A stretch of DNA of 64,000 nt from Sphingopyxis sp. CCNWLW2 (lineage in GTDB: Bacteria; Pseudomonadota; Alphaproteobacteria; Sphingomonadales; Sphingomonadaceae), in NCBI RefSeq assembly GCF_037095755.1, contig NZ_JBAWKJ010000001.1, positions 310,001 to 374,000 of the forward strand. The letters run 5' to 3'. Of this stretch, positions 32,636 to 42,234 are shown piece after piece (the first letter of the stretch is position 1; each line of letters begins with the position of its first letter). The notes under the pieces are model-generated. The model searched no databases and was not told the origin of the DNA. It saw nothing but the letters and a program-made list of their open reading frames with translations. The translations under genes and the position numbers were made by a program.

Positions 32636-34953
32636 CGCGCGGTCGACTGCGAATAGGGCCGCGCGCCCGACGCCTTGCCCCATGCGGTGTCGGGCTTGGC
32701 CTGCATCGTGAAGCGCAGCGTGCCGCCGCTGCGGATTTCGGCGTCCGAAATCCAGCTGCGCGTCAGCGGCTTGCCGTTGAGTTCGACCTTGCCGACATAG
32801 CGGTTCGCATCGGACAGCCCCGCCGTCTCGACGGTGAAGCGCTTGCCGCCGGGCAGGTTCAGCACCGCACGGTCAACGAAGGGCCGGCCGATCACATATT
32901 GGTTCGACCCCGGCGCGACCGGGTAGAAACCGAGCCCGGTAAAGACGAGCCACGCCGACATCTGGCCAAGGTCGTCGTTACCCGAGAGCCCGTCGGGAGT
33001 CGGCTTATACTGGCTGTCGACGATCTGCTTCAGCCGCTCCTGCGTCCGCCACGGCGCGCCGGCATAGGCATAGAGATAGGCGACATGGTGGCTCGGCTCG
33101 TTGCCGTGGATATATTGGCCGATCAGCCCGGCAATATCCTCGGCATGGCTGTAGTCGAGCTTTGACACGTCATAATCGAACATTGCGTCGAGCTTGGCGA
33201 TTGTCTTCGCGTCGCCGCCGAGGATGCGGAAGAGCGCGGCCTGATCCTGCGGCACAAACCAGCTATATTGCCAGGCGTTGCCCTCGGTATAGTCCGAACC
33301 ATAGTTGATCGCGGTCGGATCGAAGGGGGTGCGGAAGCTGCCGTCGGCCTTGCGCGCGCGCAGCCAGCCGGTCTTGGCGTCGAAGCTGTTCCGCCAGTAA
33401 CCGGCACGTTTGTAGAAGCGGTCGGCGATATCCTTCCGCCCCATCTTCTCCGCCATCCGCGCGATCGTCCAGTCGTCATAGGCATATTCGACCGTCTTCG
33501 ACGCCGCCTCGGGCTCGCGGTCGATCGCGACATAGCCGAGCTTGATATAGTCGCCGAGCCCGCCATAGGGGGCGTATTCGGCGCTCGCGACCATCGCGTC
33601 GAGCGCCTCGTTCGCGTCGAAATCGCCCACACCCTTCATATAGGCGTCGGCGATCACCGGGACCGCGTGATAGCCGATCATCGTCCATGTCTCGCGGCCG
33701 TGGAACTGCCAGACGGGCAGGATGCCGTGCGGGCTGTGCTTGCGGCTCGCGACGAGCGATTTGACGATGTCGCTGTTGGTTTCGCCGGGCTGGACGAGCG
33801 TCAGCAAAGGATGCTGCGCGCGGAACGTGTCCCACAGCGAAAAGGTCGAGCGGAAGGTGAAATCCTTCGCGGCGTGGACCTGATCGTCGGGGCCGCGATA
33901 GCGCCCGTCGACGTCGCTCCACACGCTCGGCGCGAGCAGGCTGTGATAGAGCGCGGTGTAGAGGTTGGTGCGCATCGGCGCGGGCGCTTCGATTTCGAGC
34001 GCGCCGAGCGCTTTGCGCCATTCGCCTTCGGTACGCGCACGAACGGTATCGAAGTCGGCACTTTCGGCATCGAGATTGGCGACAGCGCCCGCCTCGTCGA
34101 CCCCGGAGAGCGCAACGCGGACTTCGAGCGGGCCACCGAGCTCACCGAAATCGAGCCGCGCTTCGAGCGCCTTGCCGAGCTTTTCGGCGAGCGCATCGCT
34201 GCCGCGGCCCGGCGCCTGGAACCCCTTGTAGGGAATCTTCTCGTCGCGATCGAGGAAGGCATGGGACTTGAGCGGCGCCGAGAAACGCATCGCGAAGAAG
34301 AGCTTGCGCCCGGGCGCCCAGCCGCGCGTCTCGCGGAAACCGGTGAGCGTGCCGTCGGGACGCAGGTGCAGCCCCGACCAGAGGATCTTGCCCGGATAAT
34401 CATAGAGCGATGAGCGGAGGTCGAGCAGCAGGTGCGCGTCCTTGCCCTTTGGAAAGCTGTAGCGATGGACCCCGACGCGCGTGCCCGCGGTGAGTTCGGC
34501 GCGGATGCCGCTGTCGGCGAGCGTGACGGCATAATAGCCGGGGCTCGCCTTTTCGGTGTCGTGGCTGAAGCGCTGGCGATAGCCCGAACCGGGCTGTTTG
34601 GGATCGCCCGGATCGAGCTTGACCGCACCCACCTGCGGCATGACGAGAATGTCGCCGAGGTCCGAATGGCCCGCGCCCGAGAAATGCGTGTGGCTGAACC
34701 CCTGAATCGTCGGGTCGTTGTAGCTGTACCCCGCAGCATGATCGTAGCAGTCGCGGATCTGGCACGTCGCGTCGGTGTCGGGCGACAGCTGGACCATGCC
34801 GAAAGGCGCGGTCGCGCCGGGGAAGGTGTGACCCTCGGGGCCGGTGCCAATCATCGGGTCGACGAAGCTCAGCGGATCGGGTGCCGGCTGCTCGGCGAAG
34901 GACTGGATCGGCATAAGCGCGAGCAGCGCGGCAGCGGCGGACAGGCGTTTCAT
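32632..34953 (-). CDS. GH92 alpha-mannosidase (copy 1)
   Basis: A 773-residue secreted glycosidase, last gene of the mannan operon. I place the start at the ATG at 34953, which gives a clean signal peptide (LLALMPIQSFAEQ); an ATG at 35031 overlapping the kinase stop as ATGA is the alternative. GH92 marks are PMIGTGPEGHTFPGATAPFGMVQLSPDT, SHTHFSGAG, the acid-bearing YTEGNAWQYSW and GNDDLGQMSAW with the two Asp of the base pair. IHGNEPSHH carries the Glu that, in characterised GH92 enzymes, goes with alpha-1,2 preference, but the Trp region of such enzymes is not obvious here (CQIRDCYDHAAGYS). GH92 enzymes are Ca2+-dependent inverting exo-mannosidases. Confidence 0.92.
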   Translation of the reverse strand: MKRLSAAAALLALMPIQSFAEQPAPDPLSFVDPMIGTGPEGHTFPGATAPFGMVQLSPDTDATCQIRDCYDHAAGYSYNDPTIQGFSHTHFSGAGHSDLGDILVMPQVGAVKLDPGDPKQPGSGYRQRFSHDTEKASPGYYAVTLADSGIRAELTAGTRVGVHRYSFPKGKDAHLLLDLRSSLYDYPGKILWSGLHLRPDGTLTGFRETRGWAPGRKLFFAMRFSAPLKSHAFLDRDEKIPYKGFQAPGRGSDALAEKLGKALEARLDFGELGGPLEVRVALSGVDEAGAVANLDAESADFDTVRARTEGEWRKALGALEIEAPAPMRTNLYTALYHSLLAPSVWSDVDGRYRGPDDQVHAAKDFTFRSTFSLWDTFRAQHPLLTLVQPGETNSDIVKSLVASRKHSPHGILPVWQFHGRETWTMIGYHAVPVIADAYMKGVGDFDANEALDAMVASAEYAPYGGLGDYIKLGYVAIDREPEAASKTVEYAYDDWTIARMAEKMGRKDIADRFYKRAGYWRNSFDAKTGWLRARKADGSFRTPFDPTAINYGSDYTEGNAWQYSWFVPQDQAALFRILGGDAKTIAKLDAMFDYDVSKLDYSHAEDIAGLIGQYIHGNEPSHHVAYLYAYAGAPWRTQERLKQIVDSQYKPTPDGLSGNDDLGQMSAWLVFTGLGFYPVAPGSNQYVIGRPFVDRAVLNLPGGKRFTVETAGLSDANRYVGKVELNGKPLTRSWISDAEIRSGGTLRFTMQAKPDTAWGKASGARPYSQSTAR

Positions 34954-35027
34954 CGCGCCCTTGTGCCGCCGGGCGGGCGCGCTGTCCAACGGCGAAAGGC
35001 CAGATATCGCTACGCCGCCGTCGCTGC

Positions 35028-35948
35028 TCATGCGGGCGCGCCCACCGCGTCCATCGCCAGCGCGATCGCACCGAGCGGTCCCGCCATCGTCCCGAGTTCG
35101 GGTGCGGTGACATAAGCACCGTCGCCCGGAATCTGAATATAGCCCGAGAGGCTCGCTTCGAGCTTCGCGTTAATCCGGGGAAGCAATTGCGGCTGGCCGG
35201 CAAGCACGCCGCCGCCCATCGCAACGCGCATCGGGCCAGTCGTGCAGGCGAGCGAATGAACCATCGATGCAAGCGTGTGCACGATCGGTTCCCAGACCGG
35301 GTCGTCGGCCGCAACGTCCGCCATCGGCCGCCCGTTCAGCCGCGCATTCAATGCAGTGCCCGAGGCGAGCCCTTCGACGCAATCGTCATGGAAGCGGCAC
35401 ACGCTTGGCGCCTCGTCACCCTTCAGGCGCGGCACCAGGACATGGCCGATCTCGCTGTGGCTGAAGCCGCGCGTCGGTTTGCCATGGACGATCAACCCGA
35501 CACCGACGCCGGTGCCGACAGTGACGTAAGCGAAATCGTCGAGACCGCGCCCGCTGCCCCAGCGAATTTCGGCGAGCGCCGCACCGTTGACGTCGGTGTC
35601 GAACCCGATCGGAACGTCGAACGCCGATCGCAGCGGCCCGAGCAGGTCGGCGCCCTCCCAATTGGGTTTGTTCGTCGCACCGATCTGGCCATAATCGGCC
35701 TTGGCCGGATTGACCCGGATCGGGCCGAAGGATGCGATGCCGAGGCCGCAGAAACCATGCGACCCGGCCCACTCGTCGAGCACCGCCTTGATCGCGGGCA
35801 GCGTTTCCCATGGCACGGTGGTCGCGATCGTCCGCTGGTCGCGAATGTCGCCCGGCCCCGCGGCGAGCGTGACGATGCATTTGGTGCCGCCGAGCTCGAC
35901 GCCGGCGAACAGGCGCGCTTCACCGCGGTCTTTTGCGGGACCATCCAT
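35028..35948 (-). CDS. ROK-family sugar kinase (fructokinase/mannokinase type)
   Basis: A 306-residue ROK kinase starting at the ATG at 35948 behind AAGGGG. ELGGTKC (about 16-22) is the phosphate-binding start, GIASFGP and FDTDVNGAALAE carry the sugar and catalytic Asp, VTVGTGVGVG is the ROK signature and FHDDCVEGLASG the zinc site. The ELGGTKC and HDDC pattern is that of the YdhR/GmuE-like fructokinases found in mannan operons of other bacteria. Set between two GH92 genes and with mannose-6-phosphate isomerase at the other end of the island, it most likely phosphorylates mannose (or fructose) released by the mannosidases. Confidence 0.87.
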   Translation of the reverse strand: MDGPAKDRGEARLFAGVELGGTKCIVTLAAGPGDIRDQRTIATTVPWETLPAIKAVLDEWAGSHGFCGLGIASFGPIRVNPAKADYGQIGATNKPNWEGADLLGPLRSAFDVPIGFDTDVNGAALAEIRWGSGRGLDDFAYVTVGTGVGVGLIVHGKPTRGFSHSEIGHVLVPRLKGDEAPSVCRFHDDCVEGLASGTALNARLNGRPMADVAADDPVWEPIVHTLASMVHSLACTTGPMRVAMGGGVLAGQPQLLPRINAKLEASLSGYIQIPGDGAYVTAPELGTMAGPLGAIALAMDAVGAPA

Positions 35949-36098
35949 CAGCGCCACCCCTTCGCTCGATCGCTGAGGTTTCTGAAGGGTGCCGGGCCGC
36001 AGCGCAAGGCCGAACGTGTCGGGATTTGGAGAGATTTCACAACGCATTCCGTTCTTATCATTTTCTTTTCGCTACCAAAAACTTATCGCCACTTTGCT

Positions 36099-38432
36099 TC
36101 ATGCGGGGGCGGAACCGAAGGAAGGCGGGCGGTCGGCCTTGGCGGTGCCGAACTCTGACGGCTTGGCGCCCATCTCGAAAACAAGCTCGCCGCCGCCGAT
36201 GAGGTCGGCGTGCGCGATCCAGTTCTTGCTCCACGGCTTGCCGTTCCAGGTGACCGACTGGACATAGGGCCGGTCGGGAGCATTACCCTCGGCGCGGACG
36301 GTCAGCGTCTTGCCCGCGCCCACCGTCACCTCAGCGACGTCGAACAGCGGCGATCCGAAGACGTAAATCGCGCTCACCGGATCGACGGGGTAGAAGCCCA
36401 ATGCCGAGAGGATGAACCACGCGCTCATCTGCCCGCAATCGTCGTTGCCGATCACGCCATCGGGGTCGTTCTTGTACATTTCGACGAGCAGGCGCCGGAT
36501 CATCGCCTGCGTCTTCGCGGGCGCGCCGCAATAGGCGTACATGTACGCGACATGATGGTTCGGCTCGTTGCCGTGCGCATATTGGCCGACGAGCCCCGAG
36601 ATGTCGGGCGGCGCATTGTCGGGCAAGGTCGAGGGCGCGTTGAACAGCGCATCGAGCTGCTTTTCGAACGCCGCGTCGCCGCCGAAATGATCGATCAGGC
36701 CGTAAATGTCATGCTGGTTGAGGAAGGTCGCCTGCCAGCCGTTCGCCTCAGTATAGTCGCGCCATTTCTTGACATTATGACCGATCTGGACCGGGTCATA
36801 ATCCTTCCACCAGCTGCCGTCCTTGAAGCGCGGGCGCGCGAAGCGGGTTTCGGGATCGATGACGCCGCGGTAGTTCGACGCGCGCTTGCGCAGCGCCGCG
36901 GCGTCGTCCTTGGCGCCGACCGCATCGGCGAGATGCGCCATCGCCCAGTCGTCATAGGCATATTCCTGCGTCCGGCTGACCGATTCCCACACCTCGTCGC
37001 ACGGGATGTAGCCGAGATCGTAGTAGAAGCTGCGGCCGAGCGTGCTGTCGATATCCTTGAAATCGCGGTCGAAGGCGCGGCGGCGGATGTTCGGCCAGGC
37101 GGCGGCATAATCGGCCTTGATCCCCTTGGCGTGCGCCTCGGCGAGCACCGACACGCCGTGCCACCCGATCATGCACGCGGTCTCGACCCCCTGCAGCGGC
37201 CAGACGAGCGGACCGGCGGGGCTCTGCGCGGTCTGGCGGCAGATGTCGCGGGTCAGGAGCGCGGCGCGGTCGGGGTCGATCAAAGTCAGTAGCGGATGGA
37301 GTGCGCGATAAGTGTCCCACAGCGAGTAGGTGCTGAACGCCTCCTCCCCTTTCGCCGCCTGATGCGCCTGCCGGTCGAGCCCGACATAGCGCCCGTCGCG
37401 ATCGGTGAAGAGCGTCGGCGCGAGCTGCGCGTGATAGAGCGCGCTCGCCATGATGACGCGCTGCGCCTCGGTGCCGCCCGACACGCGGATGCCGCCGAGC
37501 GCCTTCGCCCAGCTGCCGCGCGCGGCCTTCACCGCGCCGTCGAAATCCCAGGCGGGAACTTCCTGCGCCAGCGCATCGCGCGCTCCCTTTACGTCGACCG
37601 CCGAAAGCCCCGTCTTGATCAGGATCGGCTGGCCGCCGGCGTCGTCGAAGAAGAAGGCGACCTTGAGCTTGTTGCCCTTGATCGACTTCGCGCCGTCGGG
37701 GGCGGGCTTGCCGTCGTCGCCGAAGAACTGGACGCGATCGGGCCTCCGCGACATCTGCATCGCGAAATAGATGCGCCGGCCCTTGGCCCAGCGATTGACC
37801 TGCCGCCCGCCGGTCAGCATGCCGTCATCGCCGAGGTCGAGCGACGCGTCCTCGACGACAATACCCTTGTCCCAGTCATCCTCGATCGCATGCGCGAAAT
37901 CGATCAATATATGCCCCGGCCCCTGGCCGAAACGATAGCGGTGCAGCCCGCAGCGTTCGGTGACGGTGAGCTCGGCGAGCACGCCGGTCTCGAGCTTCAC
38001 GCGGTAATAGCCGGGCTCGGCATGTTCGTCCGAATAGCGCTGGCGATAGCCCTCGCCGGGTTTCTCGATCGTGCCGGGTTCGAGCTTCAGTTCGCGCCGC
38101 GTCGGCACCACGAGAATGTCGAGCATGTCGCCGATGCCGGTGCCCGAGAGGTGCGTATGGCTGAACCCCATGATAGAGCCATCTTTCTGATGATAGCCCG
38201 AGCAGGCATCCCAGCCATGCGTGTTCGTATCGGGGCTGAGCTGCGCCATCCCGAACGGCAGCGAGGCTCCGGGGAAGGTGTGGCCGTGCCCGCCGGTGCC
38301 GATGAAGAGGTTCGGCTTACCGATGGCGAGCGCCTCGCCCGCAGCGCGCGAGCAGCCGGCGGGGATCGCGCCGCCGAGCGCGAGCAGGCCCGTGGTGGCG
38401 AGAAGCTGGCGGCGGCTGGTATTCATCATCAT
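36099..38432 (-). CDS. GH92 alpha-mannosidase (copy 2, Tat-exported lipoprotein candidate)
   Basis: A 777-residue enzyme. The start lies within three consecutive ATGs; I use the first (38432) behind AGGAACGAC. The leader NTSRRQLLATTGLLALGG has a twin-arginine motif and ends at PAGC, a possible lipobox, so it may be a Tat-exported lipoprotein. GH92 motifs are GTGGHGHTFPGASLPFGMAQ, HGWDACSGYH, SHTHLSGTG, YTEANGWQATF (acid) and GNDDCGQMSAW (base Asp pair). Both the Trp in HGWDACSGYH and the Glu in AHGNEPNHH match the pattern linked with alpha-1,2-mannosidases, so this is the best alpha-1,2 candidate. It starts 8 nt after the GH125 stop. Confidence 0.92.
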   Translation of the reverse strand: MMMNTSRRQLLATTGLLALGGAIPAGCSRAAGEALAIGKPNLFIGTGGHGHTFPGASLPFGMAQLSPDTNTHGWDACSGYHQKDGSIMGFSHTHLSGTGIGDMLDILVVPTRRELKLEPGTIEKPGEGYRQRYSDEHAEPGYYRVKLETGVLAELTVTERCGLHRYRFGQGPGHILIDFAHAIEDDWDKGIVVEDASLDLGDDGMLTGGRQVNRWAKGRRIYFAMQMSRRPDRVQFFGDDGKPAPDGAKSIKGNKLKVAFFFDDAGGQPILIKTGLSAVDVKGARDALAQEVPAWDFDGAVKAARGSWAKALGGIRVSGGTEAQRVIMASALYHAQLAPTLFTDRDGRYVGLDRQAHQAAKGEEAFSTYSLWDTYRALHPLLTLIDPDRAALLTRDICRQTAQSPAGPLVWPLQGVETACMIGWHGVSVLAEAHAKGIKADYAAAWPNIRRRAFDRDFKDIDSTLGRSFYYDLGYIPCDEVWESVSRTQEYAYDDWAMAHLADAVGAKDDAAALRKRASNYRGVIDPETRFARPRFKDGSWWKDYDPVQIGHNVKKWRDYTEANGWQATFLNQHDIYGLIDHFGGDAAFEKQLDALFNAPSTLPDNAPPDISGLVGQYAHGNEPNHHVAYMYAYCGAPAKTQAMIRRLLVEMYKNDPDGVIGNDDCGQMSAWFILSALGFYPVDPVSAIYVFGSPLFDVAEVTVGAGKTLTVRAEGNAPDRPYVQSVTWNGKPWSKNWIAHADLIGGGELVFEMGAKPSEFGTAKADRPPSFGSAPA

Positions 38433-38440
38433 GTCGTTCC

Positions 38441-39877
38441 TCACAGCGGCCGCGCCAGCAGCGCGGGGCGCTTGTCGGCGACCTCGACGATCAGCTGGCC
38501 GAACAGCGCGTTCGCCCACGCGAACCAGCTGCGCGTGAAGTTCTTCGGATCGTCCTTGTGGAAGCTTTCGTGCATAAAGCCGGTGCCGCCGTGCGTCGTT
38601 TTCAGCCAGCGCAGGCACTGGAGGATCGTCGCATCGTCGTCGGCGTTCATCGCGCGGGTAATGATCGACATCGGCCAGATCATGTCGAGCCCGATGTGCG
38701 GCCCGCCGATGCCCTCGGCCGCCGCGCCCTTGAAGAAATAGGGATTGCGGTCGGACCAGGCGAGCGCCGCGGTGCGCAGGAAGATCGGATCCTTCCGGTC
38801 GACGACGTCGATCAGCGGCAGCCCCGACAGGCTCGGCACATTGGCGTCGTCCATGAAGACATAATTGCCGAAGCCGTCGATTTCATAGGCCCAGACCTGA
38901 CCGCCCTTGCCGTCGTCGATCAGCGCATGCGCCTTCAGCGCGGCCTCGACCTCGGCGGCGAGCGTCTCGGCTTCGGTCGCCGCCGCATTGTCGCCGCGCG
39001 CTTCGCGGTGGACGGTCGCGATCTTGCGCAGCACCGACACCGCGAACAAATTCGACGGGATCAGGAAGGGATAGAGACACGCATCGTCCGACGGGCGGAA
39101 CATCGAGTGGATCAGCCCGACCTTCTTCGTCGGCGCGCCATAACCACTCAGCATCAGGCTGTCGGTGGGTTGGAGCGCCGGTCGCTGGAAGCTGTATGGC
39201 CCCGGCCCGTCCTTGCGCTGTTGCTCGCGGAAGGTCGCCACCGCGAGCTTCATTGCGCGCGACCATGTGTCGTCGAACGGCGCCTTGTCCTTCGTGCGCG
39301 TCCAATATTCGTGGGACAGCCGCATCGCGTAGCAGAGCGAGTCGATTTCCCATTTCCGCTCGGCGACGCCGGGCTTCATCTCGGTCTTGTCGGTCTGCGA
39401 CCATTCGAGTTTCGACGGCGCCGTCGGATCCTTGTCGAACGCATTGGCATAGGGATCGATCAGGATGCAGCGCGCCTGCCGCTGGATCAGCCCCTGAAAC
39501 AGCCGCTTGAGCTTCGCGTCCTTGGCGACGAGGTGGATATAGGGCTGCACCTGCGCCGAGCTGTCGCGCAGCCACATCGCCTCGATATCGCCGGTGATGA
39601 CGAAGGTGTCGGGGCGGCCGTCGAGCGTGCCGGTCTGCACCGTCGTGTCGAGCGTGTTCGGGTAGCAATTCTCGAACAGCCAGGCGAGCTCGGGGTCGGC
39701 GATCTTCGCCTTCACGCGCGAAATCTCGGCCTCGATCGCGGGGCTGGCGAAAGCGCGCTGCGCGGGTGCGGGGCGCTTGCTGGCGAAGGCGCCGGCGGCG
39801 CGTGCGGCGGCGGGCATCGCGGCCGCCAGCGCAAGCGCTCCGGCGCCGGCCATGATCTCGCGGCGGCTCTGGGTCAT
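38441..39877 (-). CDS. GH125 exo-alpha-1,6-mannosidase
   Basis: A 478-residue glycosidase. I chose the ATG at 39877, which has GGAG at 6 nt, over the ATG 6 nt upstream. The leader SRREIMAGAGALALAAAMPAAARA is a Tat signal. The alpha/alpha toroid shows GDIEAMWLRDSSAQVQPY, KWEIDSLCYAMRL, SMFRPSDDACLYPFLIPSN with the catalytic acid Asp, and GFMHESFHKDDP with the base Glu. GH125 enzymes release alpha-1,6-linked mannose from the ends of mannan or N-glycan cores. It lies between two GH92 genes with 8- and 14-nt gaps, so the operon pairs alpha-1,6 with alpha-1,2/1,3 activities as expected for fungal or high-mannose glycans. Confidence 0.92.
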   Translation of the reverse strand: MTQSRREIMAGAGALALAAAMPAAARAAGAFASKRPAPAQRAFASPAIEAEISRVKAKIADPELAWLFENCYPNTLDTTVQTGTLDGRPDTFVITGDIEAMWLRDSSAQVQPYIHLVAKDAKLKRLFQGLIQRQARCILIDPYANAFDKDPTAPSKLEWSQTDKTEMKPGVAERKWEIDSLCYAMRLSHEYWTRTKDKAPFDDTWSRAMKLAVATFREQQRKDGPGPYSFQRPALQPTDSLMLSGYGAPTKKVGLIHSMFRPSDDACLYPFLIPSNLFAVSVLRKIATVHREARGDNAAATEAETLAAEVEAALKAHALIDDGKGGQVWAYEIDGFGNYVFMDDANVPSLSGLPLIDVVDRKDPIFLRTAALAWSDRNPYFFKGAAAEGIGGPHIGLDMIWPMSIITRAMNADDDATILQCLRWLKTTHGGTGFMHESFHKDDPKNFTRSWFAWANALFGQLIVEVADKRPALLARPL

Positions 39878-39891
39878 GTTCATCTCCGAAA

Positions 39892-42234
39892 TCACTTGGC
39901 GGGCGCGCTGATCGAGAAGGGCGCGTCGGCGGGGGCGGTGCCCCATTGCTTGTTCGGCTTGGCGCCCATCACGAAGTCGACCGTCCCGCCCTGCGACAAA
40001 GCGCCGTGGGTGAAATAGGTCCTCGTTTGTGGTTTCCCGCCGAGCGCCACCGACTGAAGATAGACGTTCGCATTGCTGTTGTTCGCGGCGTTGATCGTCA
40101 GCGTCTTGCCGTTCGGCATCGTCAGCACCGCCTTCTGGAACAGCGGGCTGCCGATCGCATATTCGCCCGTCGCCGAGGCGACCGGGTAGAAGCCGAGCGC
40201 CGAGAAGACATACCAGGCCGAGGTCTGGCCATTATCCTCGTCGCCCGGATAACCGTCGGGCGCCGACGAATAGAGCTTCGCCATGATGTCGCGCACATGG
40301 TGCTGCGTCTTCCACGGCGCACCCGCCCAGTTATAGAGATAGGGCATATGCTGGATCGGCTGATTGCCGTGGGCATATTGACCCATGTCGACGATCTGCA
40401 TCTCGCGGATCTCGTGGATCACCTGCCCATAATAGCTTTCGTCGAAGATCGGCGGAGTGGTGAAAATCGCATCGAGCCGCTCGACGAATTTCTGCCGCCC
40501 GCCCATCAGGTTCATCAACCCCTGAACATCCTGCATCACCGCCCAGCTGTAATGGAGCGCGTTGCCCTCGGTGAAGGCGTCGCCCCACTTATACGGGTTG
40601 AACGGGGTCACCCACGAGCCGTCCTTATTGCGACCACGAATCCAGCCGCTCTGATTGTCGTAGAGCTTCTGGTAGTTCAGCGCGCGCTCGCGATATTTCT
40701 TGGCATCGGCGTCCTTGCCGAGCGCTTTCGCGAGCTGCGCGATCGAGAAGTCGGCGGTCGCATATTCGAGCGTGCGCGCGGCATTCTCGTTGATGCCGAC
40801 GTCATAGGGGACATAGCCGAGCTGGTTGTAATATTCGGCGCCCTCGCGCCCGACGGCGGCGATGACCTTGCCCGCCTTGTCCTTCGGGCGGCCCTCGCTC
40901 GTCGTCGCATTCTTGATCATCGCTTCGTACAGCGTCTCGACGTCGAAGCCGCGCACGCCGTTGTGATAAGCGTCGGCGATCAGGTTCGCCGAGTTCGACC
41001 CGATCATCACGTTGCGATAGCCGGGGCTCGCCCATTCGGGCAGCCAGCCGCCTTCCTTATAGGTGTTGACCAGCCCCTGCATGATCTGGCTGTCGAGGTC
41101 GGGGTACATCAACGCGAAGAAGGGGAAGACCGCGCGCCAGGTGTCCCAGAAACCATTGTCGGTGAACATGTAACCATCGTGCACCTTGCCGTCGTACGGG
41201 CTGTAGTGGACGATCTTTCCGTTCGCGTCCGTTTCATAGAAGACGCGCGGGAATTGCAGCATCCGGTACAGCGACGAATAGAAGGTGCGGACCTTTTCGG
41301 GGTCGGGATCGGTGACGCGGATGCGTGAGAGTTCCTTCTCCCACGCCGCCTTCGCCTTCGCCTGCGTCGCGTCGAAGCTGTCGCTGCCGATTTCGCTGCG
41401 CAGGTTCAGCAGCGCCTGTTCGGGGCTGATGAACGACGAGGCGACGCGGACGTGAACCTTGTCGCCCTTCTTCGTCTTGAAGCTCAGCACCGCGCCGACA
41501 TGATCGCCCTCGCGCGCGAGTTCGTTCGTCGGCGCGTTGTCGCCCGCCCAGGTGCGCGCGAGCGTGAAGTCGCGGTCGAATTCGGCGACGAAATAATTGT
41601 GGAAATTGTCGGGCACGCCGCCGTTGTTGTTGCGGACATAGCCGGTGATGCGGCGGTTCTTGACGTCGACCTTGACCATCGATCCGCCCGCGAGACCGTC
41701 GAGCAGGATATGCGCGTCATCGCTTTCGGGGAAGGTGAAGCGGAACTGCGCGGCGCGCGTCGTCGGCGCGACCTCGGCGGTCACGTCATAGTCGGCGAGA
41801 TAGACTTTGTACGAATAGGGCCGCGCGACCTCAGCCTTGTGGCTGAACCAGCTGCCGCGTTCCTGCTGCTTGACCTTCACCGGCCCTGTTTCGGCCATCA
41901 GCGCGAAGGCGGCATAATCGTTCATCCACGGGCTCGGCTGATGCGTCTGCTTGATGCCGCTGATCTTCTCGCCGTCGTAGGTATAGCCCCAGCCGCTGCC
42001 GGGCTCGCCCGTCACCGGAGTCCAGCTGTTCATGCCGAAGGGCACCGCGACCGCGGGATAGGTGTTGCCGTACGACAGGCGATAGCTGGAATCGGTGCCC
42101 ATCAACGGATTGACGTAATCGACGAGCGCGGTCTGGTTCGCAGCCGATTGCGCGAGGGCGACGGGCGCACCGACGCTGGTCAGCACGAGCGCGCTTGCCG
42201 CGGCGCCCAGCATCGTCTTGCGGATCGTCTTCAC
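39892..42234 (-). CDS. GH92 alpha-mannosidase (copy 3)
   Basis: A 780-residue secreted enzyme starting at the GTG at 42234 (GGGGAGAG upstream), which overlaps the GH43 stop as GTGA. A signal peptide runs to VALAQ (about 29). GH92 motifs are NPLMGTDSSYRLSYGNTYPAVAVPFGMN, IKQTHQPSPWMNDYA, FTEGNALHYSW (acid) and GDEDNGQTSAWYVFSALGFYP. It has GNQP instead of GNEP at the position that in studied enzymes goes with alpha-1,2 preference, so another linkage (alpha-1,3, 1,4 or 1,6) is more likely. It belongs to the larger GH92 type with an N-terminal beta-sandwich and C-terminal toroid. Confidence 0.92.
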   Translation of the reverse strand: MKTIRKTMLGAAASALVLTSVGAPVALAQSAANQTALVDYVNPLMGTDSSYRLSYGNTYPAVAVPFGMNSWTPVTGEPGSGWGYTYDGEKISGIKQTHQPSPWMNDYAAFALMAETGPVKVKQQERGSWFSHKAEVARPYSYKVYLADYDVTAEVAPTTRAAQFRFTFPESDDAHILLDGLAGGSMVKVDVKNRRITGYVRNNNGGVPDNFHNYFVAEFDRDFTLARTWAGDNAPTNELAREGDHVGAVLSFKTKKGDKVHVRVASSFISPEQALLNLRSEIGSDSFDATQAKAKAAWEKELSRIRVTDPDPEKVRTFYSSLYRMLQFPRVFYETDANGKIVHYSPYDGKVHDGYMFTDNGFWDTWRAVFPFFALMYPDLDSQIMQGLVNTYKEGGWLPEWASPGYRNVMIGSNSANLIADAYHNGVRGFDVETLYEAMIKNATTSEGRPKDKAGKVIAAVGREGAEYYNQLGYVPYDVGINENAARTLEYATADFSIAQLAKALGKDADAKKYRERALNYQKLYDNQSGWIRGRNKDGSWVTPFNPYKWGDAFTEGNALHYSWAVMQDVQGLMNLMGGRQKFVERLDAIFTTPPIFDESYYGQVIHEIREMQIVDMGQYAHGNQPIQHMPYLYNWAGAPWKTQHHVRDIMAKLYSSAPDGYPGDEDNGQTSAWYVFSALGFYPVASATGEYAIGSPLFQKAVLTMPNGKTLTINAANNSNANVYLQSVALGGKPQTRTYFTHGALSQGGTVDFVMGAKPNKQWGTAPADAPFSISAPAK

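Noticed and set aside
32899..34413. Plus-strand frames opposite GH92 copy 1 and similar frames opposite the other GH92, GH2 and sulfatase genes
   Set aside because: Composition typical of reverse-complement GC-rich codons; no ribosome sites or domains.
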